This document shows positions 52,505-61,821 of a DNA stretch of 64,000 nt, one piece after another (the stretch's first letter is position 1; each line of letters begins with the position of its first letter). The stretch comes from Cohaesibacter sp. ES.047 (lineage in GTDB: Bacteria; Pseudomonadota; Alphaproteobacteria; Rhizobiales; Cohaesibacteraceae). Made by a program: the position numbers and the translations under genes. The stretch is from NCBI RefSeq assembly GCF_900215505.1, contig NZ_LT907844.1:4232001-4296000 (forward strand), written 5' to 3'. The notes beneath the pieces are model-generated. The model ran no database searches and was not told the origin of the DNA. It saw nothing but the letters and a program-made list of their open reading frames with translations.

Positions 52505-54409
52505 TCAACTGCTGACCAGATACGGCACCGGATCCACTGGATCGCCCTTGATTCTGAGTTCGAAATGCACTTGCGGGGCTTCCACATTGCCGCTCTTGCC
52601 GGCCTGCGCGATGATCTGTCCGCGCCGCACCTGCTGCCCTTTGGACACCATCACTTTTTCATTGTGCGCATAGGCCGTTACCCAGCCGTTTGAATGCTGC
52701 ACGAGCACAAGATTGCCATATCCCTTGAGCTTATCACCGGCATAAATGACCGTACCGCTCTCCGCAACGCGTACCGAGGTTCCTCCAGGCACCGCAAGAT
52801 TGATCCCGTCATTGCGGCTGCCATCCCGCTTGCGACCATAGCTTGAAATGATCCGCCCCCGAACCGGCCAGCGGAATTTCGGCGTTTGCGACGCGTTTTG
52901 CTTCTTGACGGAACCCGTGTGGTTCACACTATTCGCACTGCTGGAATCGGGACCGGGAAGCCCAACCGTCTGCCGGATACTCGCAACCTGATGGCGGCTT
53001 TTCGCCTTAGGCAAAGCTGCCAAAGGACGGGCGTGCGTTTGCTGAATCTGCTGAGATGCCTGCTGCACCAATTGGCGTGGCTTCGAGCGCGGCACTTTAT
53101 TCAGCCGCACTGATGGCATCGCATCAGGACTGCTGACCGGAACCCTGCTGTAGGTTGGCTGCCGGTTGACCGAAGCGGTTGACGTATAATCGACCGGACT
53201 GGACTGCCGCGCCTCCGGAATATGAAGCCGCCGCCCCATCCGCACATGTGATTTTGTTGTCAGGCCATTGGCATTCGCAAGCGCCGCGATAGACACGTTA
53301 TAACGACTGGCAATCCCGCTCAAAGTATCACCCGGCATGACCATGTGACGACGTTCGGCATTCGCGCTTTGCTGCATGCGCGTCACCTGCTGGGCGTACG
53401 GCGTCTGGCTTTGAAGGCGCAATGGATTAGCTTCGGGCATTTTCGAGATCGGCGGCACATAACCCTGATTAGCCACATAGCCCTGACTATTTAGGGAGGC
53501 AACCTGTTGCCGTGCCGGATAGGTCTCGTGTCGCTGCTGCTGATAGACTGGAATCAGAATGCGTTGTCCGGAGACAAGCGCGCCATTGCTCGGCAGATTG
53601 TTTACCTCGGCAATCGCCTTTTCGGGAACGCCATAGCGCTGGGACAAAAGCTTGATATTTTCACCCGGCAGCACACTCACCATGGTTCCACCGGCGCTCG
53701 TCCACTGACCGCTCGTGCGCGGAGATTGCCCGGACGATGGAGCGACGGATGCAACCTGTGTCCGGGTCGGCTGATTGACCGGAACCGAAGCCGTCGTGGG
53801 GATCGGCGCAGGCGGCGTTACGGATGCTGTCTGCGTGTTGTCGATCCGCTTCGACTTGGGAGCTGCTTTCGGTAGCGCTTCAAACCGCGAATTCGTGTTC
53901 GGCTGATAGACCGGCGTTCGTGAGGACTGCTTGATCGAGCTGGTTGCCGTATAATCGATCCCTTGCGGCGCATTTGATGCCAAAGGCGGCATGGGCTGCG
54001 AGGACACAGGAACCGGTGTCCTTTGGGTATTCACAGAATGGGTCGGAAAATTAGACACAGACTGCTGTGCTGACGCGACCTGCTGCCGTTGCACATTGAC
54101 CGGCTGATAACTGACCGATTGGGAACTGACGGGCTGTGGATTGACATAAACTGTCTGAGGCTTGTTGTAGGTCGGCTGAGGCGCAGAATAAGACGCCTGC
54201 TGAGACCACGTGTTCGGCATCGGCTGAGCCGCCGATTGCTGCACAGGAGCCCTGGCAGTCGAATTCGTAAAAACGTCTTTTTGATTCGCAGTATATCCCG
54301 ACCCGGGAGTGCCAAATCGCTCTATCTCGCCACTGCACGCGCCAAGCACAGCTGCGACTGCAAGCAAAGACGTCGTGGACAGAAACTTACGCAATACTGA
54401 ATAGTTCAT
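52505..54409 (-). CDS. NlpD/DipM-like lipoprotein: two LysM domains and a degenerate M23 peptidase domain
   Basis: A 634-residue lipoprotein. Signal peptide with lipobox LGAC (residue 25 is the lipidated cysteine), then a long Gln/Pro/Ser-rich region. LysM 1 is at about residues 240-290 (VSVLPGENIKLLSQRYGV) and LysM 2 at about 350-400 (MVMPGDTLSGIASRYNV). A C-terminal LytM/M23 domain follows (FRWPVRGRIISSYG to VHFELRIKGDPVDP). The zinc-ligand motif HxxxD of active M23 enzymes is replaced by NDGIN, so it is probably not a peptidase but an activator of amidases in cell separation, like NlpD, EnvC and DipM. It lies downstream of surE on the same strand. Confidence 0.9.
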   Translation of the reverse strand: MNYSVLRKFLSTTSLLAVAAVLGACSGEIERFGTPGSGYTANQKDVFTNSTARAPVQQSAAQPMPNTWSQQASYSAPQPTYNKPQTVYVNPQPVSSQSVSYQPVNVQRQQVASAQQSVSNFPTHSVNTQRTPVPVSSQPMPPLASNAPQGIDYTATSSIKQSSRTPVYQPNTNSRFEALPKAAPKSKRIDNTQTASVTPPAPIPTTASVPVNQPTRTQVASVAPSSGQSPRTSGQWTSAGGTMVSVLPGENIKLLSQRYGVPEKAIAEVNNLPSNGALVSGQRILIPVYQQQRHETYPARQQVASLNSQGYVANQGYVPPISKMPEANPLRLQSQTPYAQQVTRMQQSANAERRHMVMPGDTLSGIASRYNVSIAALANANGLTTKSHVRMGRRLHIPEARQSSPVDYTSTASVNRQPTYSRVPVSSPDAMPSVRLNKVPRSKPRQLVQQASQQIQQTHARPLAALPKAKSRHQVASIRQTVGLPGPDSSSANSVNHTGSVKKQNASQTPKFRWPVRGRIISSYGRKRDGSRNDGINLAVPGGTSVRVAESGTVIYAGDKLKGYGNLVLVQHSNGWVTAYAHNEKVMVSKGQQVRRGQIIAQAGKSGNVEAPQVHFELRIKGDPVDPVPYLVSS

Positions 54410-54440
54410 ACCAACACCGGATTAAACGCACTACACCCCG

Positions 54441-54752
54441 TTACTCAGTTTGATTAGAACTCAGTAACCTTTCTAAACCTTTAAAACGGGTTGGATTCCG
54501 CGCAAGGATTGCCAAAAAGATTGCAAATTGGCTTGGATAGAGAGCGCGCAACGTCCCCAACCCACCGCGCGACAAAGACCAGTAGAGCAGCATGAGATGA
54601 TGAGCGAGGGCTGACGAACCAAGGAGCGCCCTCACCCGGATCGGCATAAATTGACCGAACAACCTCTCAATGAGATGCCCTGTTCCAATAGGACACACAC
54701 GAAAACGGCCCACCACATTGTGATGAGCCGCAATCACTCTGATTTGTTGCAC
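54441..54752 (-). CDS. Hypothetical small protein, doubtful
   Basis: A 103-codon frame with a GTG start between surE and the nlpD-like gene. The product is basic with one or two hydrophobic stretches and matches no family I know. In other alphaproteobacteria pcm (protein-L-isoaspartate methyltransferase) lies at this place, but neither this frame nor the others here look like intact pcm. It is either a lineage-specific gene or a chance frame in the 373-base gap (54410-54782), which otherwise holds nothing recognisable. Confidence 0.25.
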   Translation of the reverse strand: MQQIRVIAAHHNVVGRFRVCPIGTGHLIERLFGQFMPIRVRALLGSSALAHHLMLLYWSLSRGGLGTLRALYPSQFAIFLAILARNPTRFKGLERLLSSNQTE

Positions 54753-54782
54753 GACTTTGGTCGGTAAGCAGCCTTGGACGGC

Positions 54783-55535
54783 CTATAGAGCGGAGAGTTT
54801 CTTCAAGGTTTCACGATCTGTCATATCCAGATGCAACGGCGTGACCGAGATCTGCTTGTGGTAGATCGCATAAAGGTCTGTACCCTCCTGCGGCTCAAAC
54901 CGGCGCCCCTCGAACCCGAGCCAGAAATAGGACTGGCCTCGTGTATCTTCGCGGGCTTCCACGCTCAACTGTGCCTGATCCCGGCGTCCCTGACGGGTGA
55001 GCACCACATCCTTGACGTCCGCAGGATCACAATCAGGAAAGTTGACATTGAGCAGGGTCTGGAACGGCAGCACATGCTTCAGCAGATCCTTGACGACGCG
55101 GGCTCCATGCTCGCGCGCGCAATCCCAGCTGATGCCGTCCTTGGACTCCCAGCCATAAGCTTGACTGAGCGCGATGGAGCGTACACCGAGCAACGCCCCT
55201 TCCATGGCCCCGGCCACCGTGCCCGAGTAGGTCACATCCTCGGCCATGTTCTGACCACGGTTCACGCCGGAGAGCACGAGATCCGGTTTCTCCGGCAGCG
55301 CATGCCCTGCCCCCATGATCACGCAATCCGTGGGCGTTCCCTTGACCGCAAAGCGCTTCTCGTCAATCTGGCGCATCCGCAAAGGATCATGCAGTGTCAG
55401 AGAATGCGACATGCCAGACTGTTCTGTTTCGGGCGCAACCACCCAGACATCATCGGAGAGGGAATGCGCGATTTCTTCCAGAACCTTCAGGCCCGGCGCG
55501 TTGATACCATCATCATTGGTCAGCAGAATACGCAT
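54783..55535 (-). CDS. surE: 5'/3'-nucleotidase SurE
   Basis: A 250-residue metal-dependent nucleotidase. It begins with MRILLTNDDGINAPG, whose Asp-Asp pair binds the metal, and continues with VAPETEQSGMSHSLT, GTPTDCV, DLVLSGVNRGQNMAEDVTYSGTVAGAMEGA and LLNVNFP. The ATG at 55535 with GAGGGA upstream is the family start; the frame extends 23 codons further without similarity. It follows serS by about 100 bases, the standard order. Confidence 0.95.
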   Translation of the reverse strand: MRILLTNDDGINAPGLKVLEEIAHSLSDDVWVVAPETEQSGMSHSLTLHDPLRMRQIDEKRFAVKGTPTDCVIMGAGHALPEKPDLVLSGVNRGQNMAEDVTYSGTVAGAMEGALLGVRSIALSQAYGWESKDGISWDCAREHGARVVKDLLKHVLPFQTLLNVNFPDCDPADVKDVVLTRQGRRDQAQLSVEAREDTRGQSYFWLGFEGRRFEPQEGTDLYAIYHKQISVTPLHLDMTDRETLKKLSAL

Positions 55536-55641
55536 CTTTTCCCTCTTCAAATCTCGGTCAAGAGCTGCGCGGGCAAAAGTCCCCCGTAGCGACAAAAAAG
55601 CCAACAGAACGTTTGGCGTTCAGATCGACCCGAAGCGAATC

Positions 55642-56925
55642 TCAGCTCTTGGCCGAAATCTTTTCAAGTCCACCCATGTAGGGTCGCAGAACCTCGGGGA
55701 TCACGATGGACCCATCCTCGGTCTGATAATTCTCCACCACGGCAATCAGGCAGCGTCCAACCGCAACGCCAGAGCCATTCAGCGTGTGCACGAATTTCAC
55801 AGCCTTTTCGCCGGTGGGGCGATAGCGGGCATTCATGCGGCGAGCCTGAAAGTCACCACAGGTGGAAACAGACGAGATTTCCCGATAGGCGTTCTGCCCC
55901 GGCAGCCATGCTTCGATATCGAATGTGCGGCGGGCTCCAAAGCCCATATCGCCGGTACAAAGCGTCATCACGCGGTAAGACACACCAAGTTTCTGCAACA
56001 CCGCTTCAGCGCAAGACAACATGCGTTCCTGCTCGGCAACCGAGCTGTCCTCATCGGTGATGGAGACCATCTCGACCTTTGAGAACTGATGCTGGCGCAG
56101 CATGCCGCGCGTATCGCGCCCGGCGGATCCTGCCTCGGAACGGAAACACTGCGACAGCGCCGTGACGCGCATTGGCAGCTGATCGCCATCAACAATGGAG
56201 TCGCGCACAAGGTTGGTCAGCGGCACCTCCGAGGTCGGTATCAGCCAACGGTCATCGTCCGTGTGAAAAGCATCTTCGGCAAATTTCGGTAGCTGGCCGG
56301 TTCCAAACATAGCTTCGGACCGAACGAGCGTTGGCACGGATACTTCCTCATAGCCATGCTCGTTCGTGTGCAAATCGATCATGAACTGACCGATTGCACG
56401 CTCAAGGCGGGCCAGCTGGCCCTTGAGCACAACAAAGCGCGAGCCGGAGAGCTTTGCCGCGCTTTCAAAGTCCATCTGGCCGAGCGCTTCACCCAGCTCG
56501 TAATGCTCCTTGGGCTCAAAGGCCATCTCTGGCTTGTCACCCCAGAGATGGTGAACCACATTGTCCTCTTCGTCCGCACCTTCAGGCACGTCATCAAGTG
56601 CAATATTGGGCAGCTTGCTTAGAATATCTGCGATCGTGTCCTGCAATTCGCGGGTCTTGGCTTCGCCATTCTGGATGACGCTCTTGAGGTCACTGACCTC
56701 CGCCATCAAAGCCTGTGCCTTGTCCTCATCGCCCTGCCCCTTGGCCTTGCCAATCTCCTTGGAGGCAGCATTGCGGCGCTGCTGAGCATCCTGAAGGATC
56801 TGCACCTGCGTAACGCGTTCATCGTCAAGTGCGATCAGGCGAGATGAGGATGCCTCGGCTCCACGAGCAATCTGAGCCTTATCGAAGCTGTCCGCATTGT
56901 CGCGAATCCATTTGATATCAAACAT
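55642..56925 (-). CDS. serS: Seryl-tRNA synthetase
   Basis: A 427-residue class II synthetase. The N-terminal coiled-coil arm (residues 28-105, charged and Ala/Gln-rich) binds the long variable arm of tRNA-Ser. The catalytic core shows motif 1 around [24 protein letters not shown], motif 2 [21 protein letters not shown] and motif 3 near [19 protein letters not shown]. It is placed between tatC and surE as in most alphaproteobacteria. Confidence 0.97.
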   Translation of the reverse strand: MFDIKWIRDNADSFDKAQIARGAEASSSRLIALDDERVTQVQILQDAQQRRNAASKEIGKAKGQGDEDKAQALMAEVSDLKSVIQNGEAKTRELQDTIADILSKLPNIALDDVPEGADEEDNVVHHLWGDKPEMAFEPKEHYELGEALGQMDFESAAKLSGSRFVVLKGQLARLERAIGQFMIDLHTNEHGYEEVSVPTLVRSEAMFGTGQLPKFAEDAFHTDDDRWLIPTSEVPLTNLVRDSIVDGDQLPMRVTALSQCFRSEAGSAGRDTRGMLRQHQFSKVEMVSITDEDSSVAEQERMLSCAEAVLQKLGVSYRVMTLCTGDMGFGARRTFDIEAWLPGQNAYREISSVSTCGDFQARRMNARYRPTGEKAVKFVHTLNGSGVAVGRCLIAVVENYQTEDGSIVIPEVLRPYMGGLEKISAKS

Positions 56926-57114
56926 AACGATGATCCGAATCTACACTGGTCGGTGGGAAGGGTTGTTAGACGGGCGGAAAAATAGGAGAGCGCGCGCCCG
57001 GACGCAAGCCCAGAGCAGCAGCATGCTCCCAAACGGGGGACTAACCCACAAACTCTGTTGATTAAGCCACCACAATCACCCCGGAACGAAGCGAAATCGA
57101 TGCGACAGAACGCA

Positions 57115-57912
57115 TCAGTCAGCCGCTTCGCGTTCCTGATCGCGCTCGCGCCGCATCTTCTCAACCCTTTTTACCGACAGGATCGAAATCTCGTAGAGCA
57201 GCAACGTCGGGATAGCCAAACCGAGCTGGCTGATCGGATCGGGCGGCGTCAAAACCGCAGCCATAACGAAGGTGGCAACAACGGCATATTTCCGCTTGGT
57301 CTTCAGCCCTTCGGAATTCACGAGGCTCGCCCGAGCCAGAAGGGTCAGGACCACGGGCAACTGAAAGACAAGCCCGAAGGCGAAAATCAGCGTCATGATC
57401 AGCCCGAGATATTCACTCACCTTGGGCAGATGAATGATCTGGGCAACCCCCTCACCGGTCTGCTCCATGGACAGGAAGAAATCCATCGCAAGCGGCATGA
57501 CAACAAAGAAGACAAGAGAGGCCCCGATTGCGAACAGAATCGGTGTGGCAATCAGGAACGGCACAAAGGCCTGTCGCTCATGACGATAGAGCCCCGGAGC
57601 CATGAACATGTAGATCTGGCTTGCAATCACTGGAAAGGCAATGAACAGGGCCCCGAACAACGCCAGCTTGAGCTGAGTGAAGAAATATTCCTGCGGCGCA
57701 GTGAAAATCATCTCCACCTGACGACCCGAACCCACCGCTTGCTCATAGGGAATGATGAGGATGTTGAAGATATCGCTGGCAAAGAAGAAGCAGACCAGAA
57801 AAGCAATAAACACCGCGATGACAGTCTTCATCAGGCGACTGCGCAGCTCGATCAGATGCTCGATTAGGGGGGCCTTCGAGGACTCGACGTCGTCCAATTC
57901 ACTGTCACTCAT
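57115..57912 (-). CDS. tatC: Sec-independent protein translocase TatC
   Basis: A 265-residue inner-membrane protein with six helices. TatC hallmarks: APLIEHLIELRSRLMKT at the N-terminus (signal-binding E in HLxELR), TAPQEYFFTQLKLALFGALFIAFPVI, and FAFGLVFQLPVVL. It recognises twin-arginine signals such as that of the TRAP binding protein at 24349. It starts two bases after tatB. Confidence 0.97.
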   Translation of the reverse strand: MSDSELDDVESSKAPLIEHLIELRSRLMKTVIAVFIAFLVCFFFASDIFNILIIPYEQAVGSGRQVEMIFTAPQEYFFTQLKLALFGALFIAFPVIASQIYMFMAPGLYRHERQAFVPFLIATPILFAIGASLVFFVVMPLAMDFFLSMEQTGEGVAQIIHLPKVSEYLGLIMTLIFAFGLVFQLPVVLTLLARASLVNSEGLKTKRKYAVVATFVMAAVLTPPDPISQLGLAIPTLLLYEISILSVKRVEKMRRERDQEREAAD

Positions 57913-57914
57913 GA

Positions 57915-58457
57915 TCAGGCCTTCTGGCTCGCGTCATCTTCAGAGGATGACGATCCTTTGTCTTCGCTCGGCGTTTGGTCATCTGACACCGCAGCGACCG
58001 GTCCGGGTTCGACCTCCAGAGGTTCCTTGTCGGCGACCTCCGGCTCTTTGGACTTGTCTTTGTTGTCTTTTTTCACTGAGCTGGCAGCGCTGTCTGTCCC
58101 GCCCGATTTAACCTTGGCATCGGAAAGGGCCGAATTGATATCGCGGCTGCTCTGGCTAACCTGTTCGGTCAGGTCATCCGCAAAATCATCGTCAAAGCCG
58201 AGCTGTTTTTGAACAGCATCCTTGACCGCGGTCCTCGGATTGAGGTTGCGCACATCACCAATGGCGTTTTTCACGTCATCCAGCTCTGCCTCTCGCAAGG
58301 CTTCATTGAACTGGTTCTGAAAATCACCAGCCATCCGGCGCAAATTGCCTATGGTCTTGCCGACTGTTCGCAACAGACCAGGCAATTCCTTGGGACCGAC
58401 CACGAGAACCGTGATGATCGCAATGACGAGGATTTCACTCCAACCGATATCAAACAT
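57915..58457 (-). CDS. tatB: Sec-independent protein translocase TatB
   Basis: A 180-residue protein: one N-terminal helix (MFDIGWSEILVIAIITVLVVGPKELPGLL with the family E in SE and the GPKELP hinge), an amphipathic helix, and a long acidic disordered tail. It forms the substrate receptor with TatC. It is the middle gene of tatABC. Confidence 0.94.
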   Translation of the reverse strand: MFDIGWSEILVIAIITVLVVGPKELPGLLRTVGKTIGNLRRMAGDFQNQFNEALREAELDDVKNAIGDVRNLNPRTAVKDAVQKQLGFDDDFADDLTEQVSQSSRDINSALSDAKVKSGGTDSAASSVKKDNKDKSKEPEVADKEPLEVEPGPVAAVSDDQTPSEDKGSSSSEDDASQKA

Positions 58458-58512
58458 TCAGGCGCACGAGCTCCGCTGTTGACCCTGTTCAGCACTTCAA
58501 AAACAGACTGGC

Positions 58513-58737
58513 TCAGCTAACCTTGTCTTTCTGCTTGTCTTCGGCGGAAACTTTTTCTGCGGGCTGATTTTCGATCTGCTCGGCGTCTTTATCTTTTTCC
58601 TCGCCGGTAAGACCCTTCTTGAAGCTGTTGATGCCCTTGGCGACGTCGCCCATCAACTCGGGGATCTTGCCCCGACCGAACAGCAGCACAACAACGACTG
58701 CGACGATGACGATTTGCCAAATTCCGATCTGACCCAT
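58513..58737 (-). CDS. tatA: Sec-independent protein translocase TatA
   Basis: A 74-residue pore-forming Tat component. One helix ([18 protein letters not shown]), the [24 protein letters not shown] hinge plus amphipathic helix, and a charged tail. It is first in tatABC, 90 bases downstream of the ABC ATPase gene. Confidence 0.95.
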   Translation of the reverse strand: MGQIGIWQIVIVAVVVVLLFGRGKIPELMGDVAKGINSFKKGLTGEEKDKDAEQIENQPAEKVSAEDKQKDKVS

Positions 58738-58828
58738 GGATCAATTCCCTGTTTTGTGTACGCACACTGTGCAATCTATGATGACGATCGCACCTTTTTT
58801 TGTTCATTTTGCGAAAGAGATAAGCTGT

Positions 58829-59956
58829 TTAGTCCTCTTTGGCAAACATCAACATATCTTTTTTTCGGAAAGATACACCAATATTCTCTCCCGGAGAAAA
58901 AGTCTTCCCCATGCGGGATCGCACTATAAATGGATGCTCGACACCCTTGATCGACACTTCATAAAGATCGACTTCGCCCAGAAACATCCGTCGCTTCACC
59001 CGCGCAGCAAGTGCCGAAACATAGCCGTCCGTGATGGCTTCATGCAGAATCACGCCCTGCTCCCGGACACAGACCCGCACTGCCTGCTGGTCCTGAAACC
59101 CCTCGCAATCGAAAATGCCGATCGGTGAGCGCACCTTGCCGCCCTCTACCACCCCATCGACTTCGTTGAGATCGGAGAAAAAGCGCGCAGCCCAATAGTT
59201 CGCCGGCTGAAAGTAGAGCTCCTCGGGGCGTGCATATTGAACGATGCGCCCATCCTTCAACAGCACAATCCGGTCGCTCATCCGCAAGGCCTCTTCGGGA
59301 TCGTGCGTGACGATCATGCACGTTGCGCCAATCTCGCGCAGCACCGCGAGCGTTTCATCCCGCACCCGATCGCGCAGCCGATTGTCTAGGCCCGAAAATG
59401 GCTCATCCATCAGCAAGATACTCGGACGGGGCGCAAAGGCTCGCGCCAGTGCCACGCGCTGCTGCTGGCCACCGGACAACATATGCGGAAAGCTGTTGGC
59501 CCTGTCCTCCAGCCCCACACGCCTGAGCGCCGCACGCGCTTCAATCTCGGAAGCCTGGGCCGGTAGATCAGTGAGGCCAAACATCACATTCTTGAGGATG
59601 GAAAGGTGCGGGAAAAGTGCATAATCCTGAAACATCAGACCGACGCTGCGCTTTTCAGGCGGAACAAACACGCCGTCTGCGGCAACCTCACGATTGTTGA
59701 TCAGAACCGAGCCGCGGCTTTGGCGTTCAATGCCCGCAGCAATGCGTAACAGCGTCGTCTTGCCGGACCCGGATTGACCAAGCAGGGAAACCACTTCTCC
59801 CGGCTCGATAGAAAAGGCAATATCGCTAAGAACCTCTTTTTCATCAAAGCTTCGGGAGATCGAATCGAAACGCAGTCCAGCAGCAATCGACGCTGCCGCG
59901 GTCCCTCGGTTGCCCCATCTGGAACCCCAATCCATCGGTCCTTCTTGCACGCCCAT
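58829..59956 (-). CDS. ABC transporter ATP-binding protein (FbpC/PotA-like) without adjacent permease
   Basis: A 375-residue ATPase of the iron/spermidine/sulfate importer class. Walker A GQSGSGKTT, signature LSGGQQQR, Walker B ILLMDEPFSGLD and H-loop VTHDPEEA, followed by a C-terminal TOBE-type domain (after about residue 255). The ATG at 59956 has AAGGGA upstream; a TTG at 59986 is the longer option. No permease or binding protein is nearby. It lies between scpB and tatA, which are normally adjacent, so it looks like an inserted gene that serves a transporter encoded elsewhere. The substrate cannot be read from the ATPase. Confidence 0.88.
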   Translation of the reverse strand: MGVQEGPMDWGSRWGNRGTAAASIAAGLRFDSISRSFDEKEVLSDIAFSIEPGEVVSLLGQSGSGKTTLLRIAAGIERQSRGSVLINNREVAADGVFVPPEKRSVGLMFQDYALFPHLSILKNVMFGLTDLPAQASEIEARAALRRVGLEDRANSFPHMLSGGQQQRVALARAFAPRPSILLMDEPFSGLDNRLRDRVRDETLAVLREIGATCMIVTHDPEEALRMSDRIVLLKDGRIVQYARPEELYFQPANYWAARFFSDLNEVDGVVEGGKVRSPIGIFDCEGFQDQQAVRVCVREQGVILHEAITDGYVSALAARVKRRMFLGEVDLYEVSIKGVEHPFIVRSRMGKTFSPGENIGVSFRKKDMLMFAKED

Positions 59957-60055
59957 TCCAATCCCTTCACTGTCTTCTAAAGGCAACTCTTATCCTGTCC
60001 TCGCTGACAAACTCAATGGAAACTTTCGTCTTTTGGGTGGGAGCGTAAACAACCG

Positions 60056-60766
60056 CTATGGTTTCTCATCTTCAAGCGCGACGGCCTCAAGCGCCTCAAG
60101 ATCCTCAATCGGGTCTTCATCAGGCGCGAGATCCTCATTGTCATCCGGCTCAGGCATGGAGAAGGCCGGAGGCAGGGCAGAATCCAGCATTCCCGCGCCC
60201 TTCAACTCCTCAATACCCGGCAAATCCTTGATCGATTCGAGATCGAAATGAACAAGAAACTGATCGCTCGTACCATAGGTGACGGGACGTCCGGGAACCC
60301 TCCTACGTCCGCGCACACGCACCCATTCGGTCTGAAGCAACACGTCCAGCGTTCCGCGCACCGTCGACACGCCGCGGATCTGTTCCATTTCTGCGCGGGT
60401 GACCGGCTGGTGATAGGCGATGATTGCAAGGGTTTCCAGAGCCGCGCGTGACAGTTTCTTCGGCTCCAGAGCTTCGGCCTGCATGAGAAAGGACAAGTCC
60501 TTGGCCGTGCGAAACAACCACTTGTTTTCGATCTGGATGAGATTGACCCCGCGGTCGGCATAGTCCTTCTGCAATTGCGCCAACAGCGCCACGACATCAA
60601 TGTGATCGGGCATCCGTGCGCTGATCTCAGACAGGCTCAGCGGCTCGGCACTGGCGAAGAGAAGGGCCTCCAACATGCGTTTAAGCTGCAGGCGGGCTTC
60701 ACTGGCCAGAGCGATAAGCTCGTCGTCATCGCCGATTTCCAGCGCCTCGGTTTCGTCCTTGCTCAT
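60056..60766 (-). CDS. scpB: Segregation and condensation protein ScpB
   Basis: A 236-residue protein with two winged-helix domains (about residues 28-185) in the order typical of ScpB: MLEALLFASAEPLSLSEISARMP, ALETLAIIAYHQPVTRAEMEQIRG and a C-terminal acidic tail. It bridges the SMC heads through ScpA. Its start overlaps the scpA stop (ATGA). Confidence 0.94.
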   Translation of the reverse strand: MSKDETEALEIGDDDELIALASEARLQLKRMLEALLFASAEPLSLSEISARMPDHIDVVALLAQLQKDYADRGVNLIQIENKWLFRTAKDLSFLMQAEALEPKKLSRAALETLAIIAYHQPVTRAEMEQIRGVSTVRGTLDVLLQTEWVRVRGRRRVPGRPVTYGTSDQFLVHFDLESIKDLPGIEELKGAGMLDSALPPAFSMPEPDDNEDLAPDEDPIEDLEALEAVALEDEKP

Positions 60767-61665
60767 CCCTCTCCCCGTTGCTTACCGCGCATATAAATCG
60801 GGCCAAATGCATCCGTCTGCCGCAATTCCAACTGCCCTTCTCGCACCAGCTCCAGCGCAGCGGCAAAGCTGCTCGCTGTTGCGGTGACACGCACATCACG
60901 CAGCTTAAGATAGCTGCGCAAGATCTCATCAATCGGCGTCCAGTCGGCCAATCCCCCCACCAGACGGACCAGCACATCCCGCGCCTCCTGCAAGGACCAG
61001 ACCTCACGTTTGCGGACATGAACGAGCGACACCGATTGCCGTTGCCGCAGCCCGGCATAAGAGGTCAGAAGATCATAAAGCGTTGCTTCAAAATGCGGCT
61101 TGCGATTGAGTGACATGTCTTCTGGTGCCCCGCGCAGGAAGAAATCCTTGCCGCATTGCTCTCGCTGCATCAGCTTGGCTGAAGCCTCGCGCATTGCCTC
61201 TAGCTTTCGCAGCCGGAAGGCAAGCAGCGCCGCGAGTTCCTCACCACTGGGCTCATCCTCGTCTTCCATATCCGGTATGAGAAGGCGCGACTTCAAGTAG
61301 GCAAGCCAGGCTGCCATCACCAGATAGTCCGCAGCCAATTCGAGCCTTAAAGCCTGCGCTTTTTCAATGAAGGCAAGATACTGATCCGCGAGTGCCACCA
61401 TGGAAATCTTGGTCAGGTCGAGCTTCTGCTGCCGAGCAAGCGCCAACAGAAAATCCAAAGGCCCCTCGAAGCCTTCGACGTCAACGATCAGCGTCGGCTC
61501 GCCAATCCCGGCCTTGGGAACCAGATCAATGCCTTGCATATGAGTCCAGCTGTCAGGCTGCGCAAGATCCTCTTTTGACAAGGAACCCGGCACGACCTCG
61601 ACCTCAACGACCTTTGAAGCCTTGTCCTTGGGGGAATCGGTGCTGGGATCGTCCGTGTCTGACAT
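60763..61665 (-). CDS. scpA: Segregation and condensation protein ScpA
   Basis: A 300-residue kleisin. After a polar N-terminal extension of about 60 residues come the conserved FEGPLDFLLALARQQKLDLTKISM helix and YLVMAAWLAYLKSRLLIP, with the C-terminal winged helix (about 225-295) that contacts the SMC head. ATG 61665 is used; an adjacent ATG at 61668 is also possible. It is overlapped by scpB. It follows the SPOR gene directly; the nagZ gene that commonly precedes scpA in this order is absent. Confidence 0.94.
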   Translation of the reverse strand: MSDTDDPSTDSPKDKASKVVEVEVVPGSLSKEDLAQPDSWTHMQGIDLVPKAGIGEPTLIVDVEGFEGPLDFLLALARQQKLDLTKISMVALADQYLAFIEKAQALRLELAADYLVMAAWLAYLKSRLLIPDMEDEDEPSGEELAALLAFRLRKLEAMREASAKLMQREQCGKDFFLRGAPEDMSLNRKPHFEATLYDLLTSYAGLRQRQSVSLVHVRKREVWSLQEARDVLVRLVGGLADWTPIDEILRSYLKLRDVRVTATASSFAAALELVREGQLELRQTDAFGPIYMRGKQRGEG

Positions 61666-61771
61666 CATCCATCCAGATCAGCAGAGAGCGACTCATTCGC
61701 ACGCACCAAAGGTGCGCATGGCTTGTCGCAGGAGCCTAGCGCCAAACGCTCCATGATCCAAGCAGGCAAAC

Positions 61772-61799
61772 AAAAAACCCGGCTGAAAAGCCGGGTTTT
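61772..61799 (-). terminator. Rho-independent terminator of the SPOR-domain gene
   Basis: On the minus strand AAAACCCGGCT and AGCCGGGTTTT form a stem with a short TTTC loop and end in six T. It lies just after the SPOR gene stop, before scpA. Confidence 0.85.
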
Positions 61800-61821
61800 A
61801 AGTGCATCAACTGAGCGAGGC

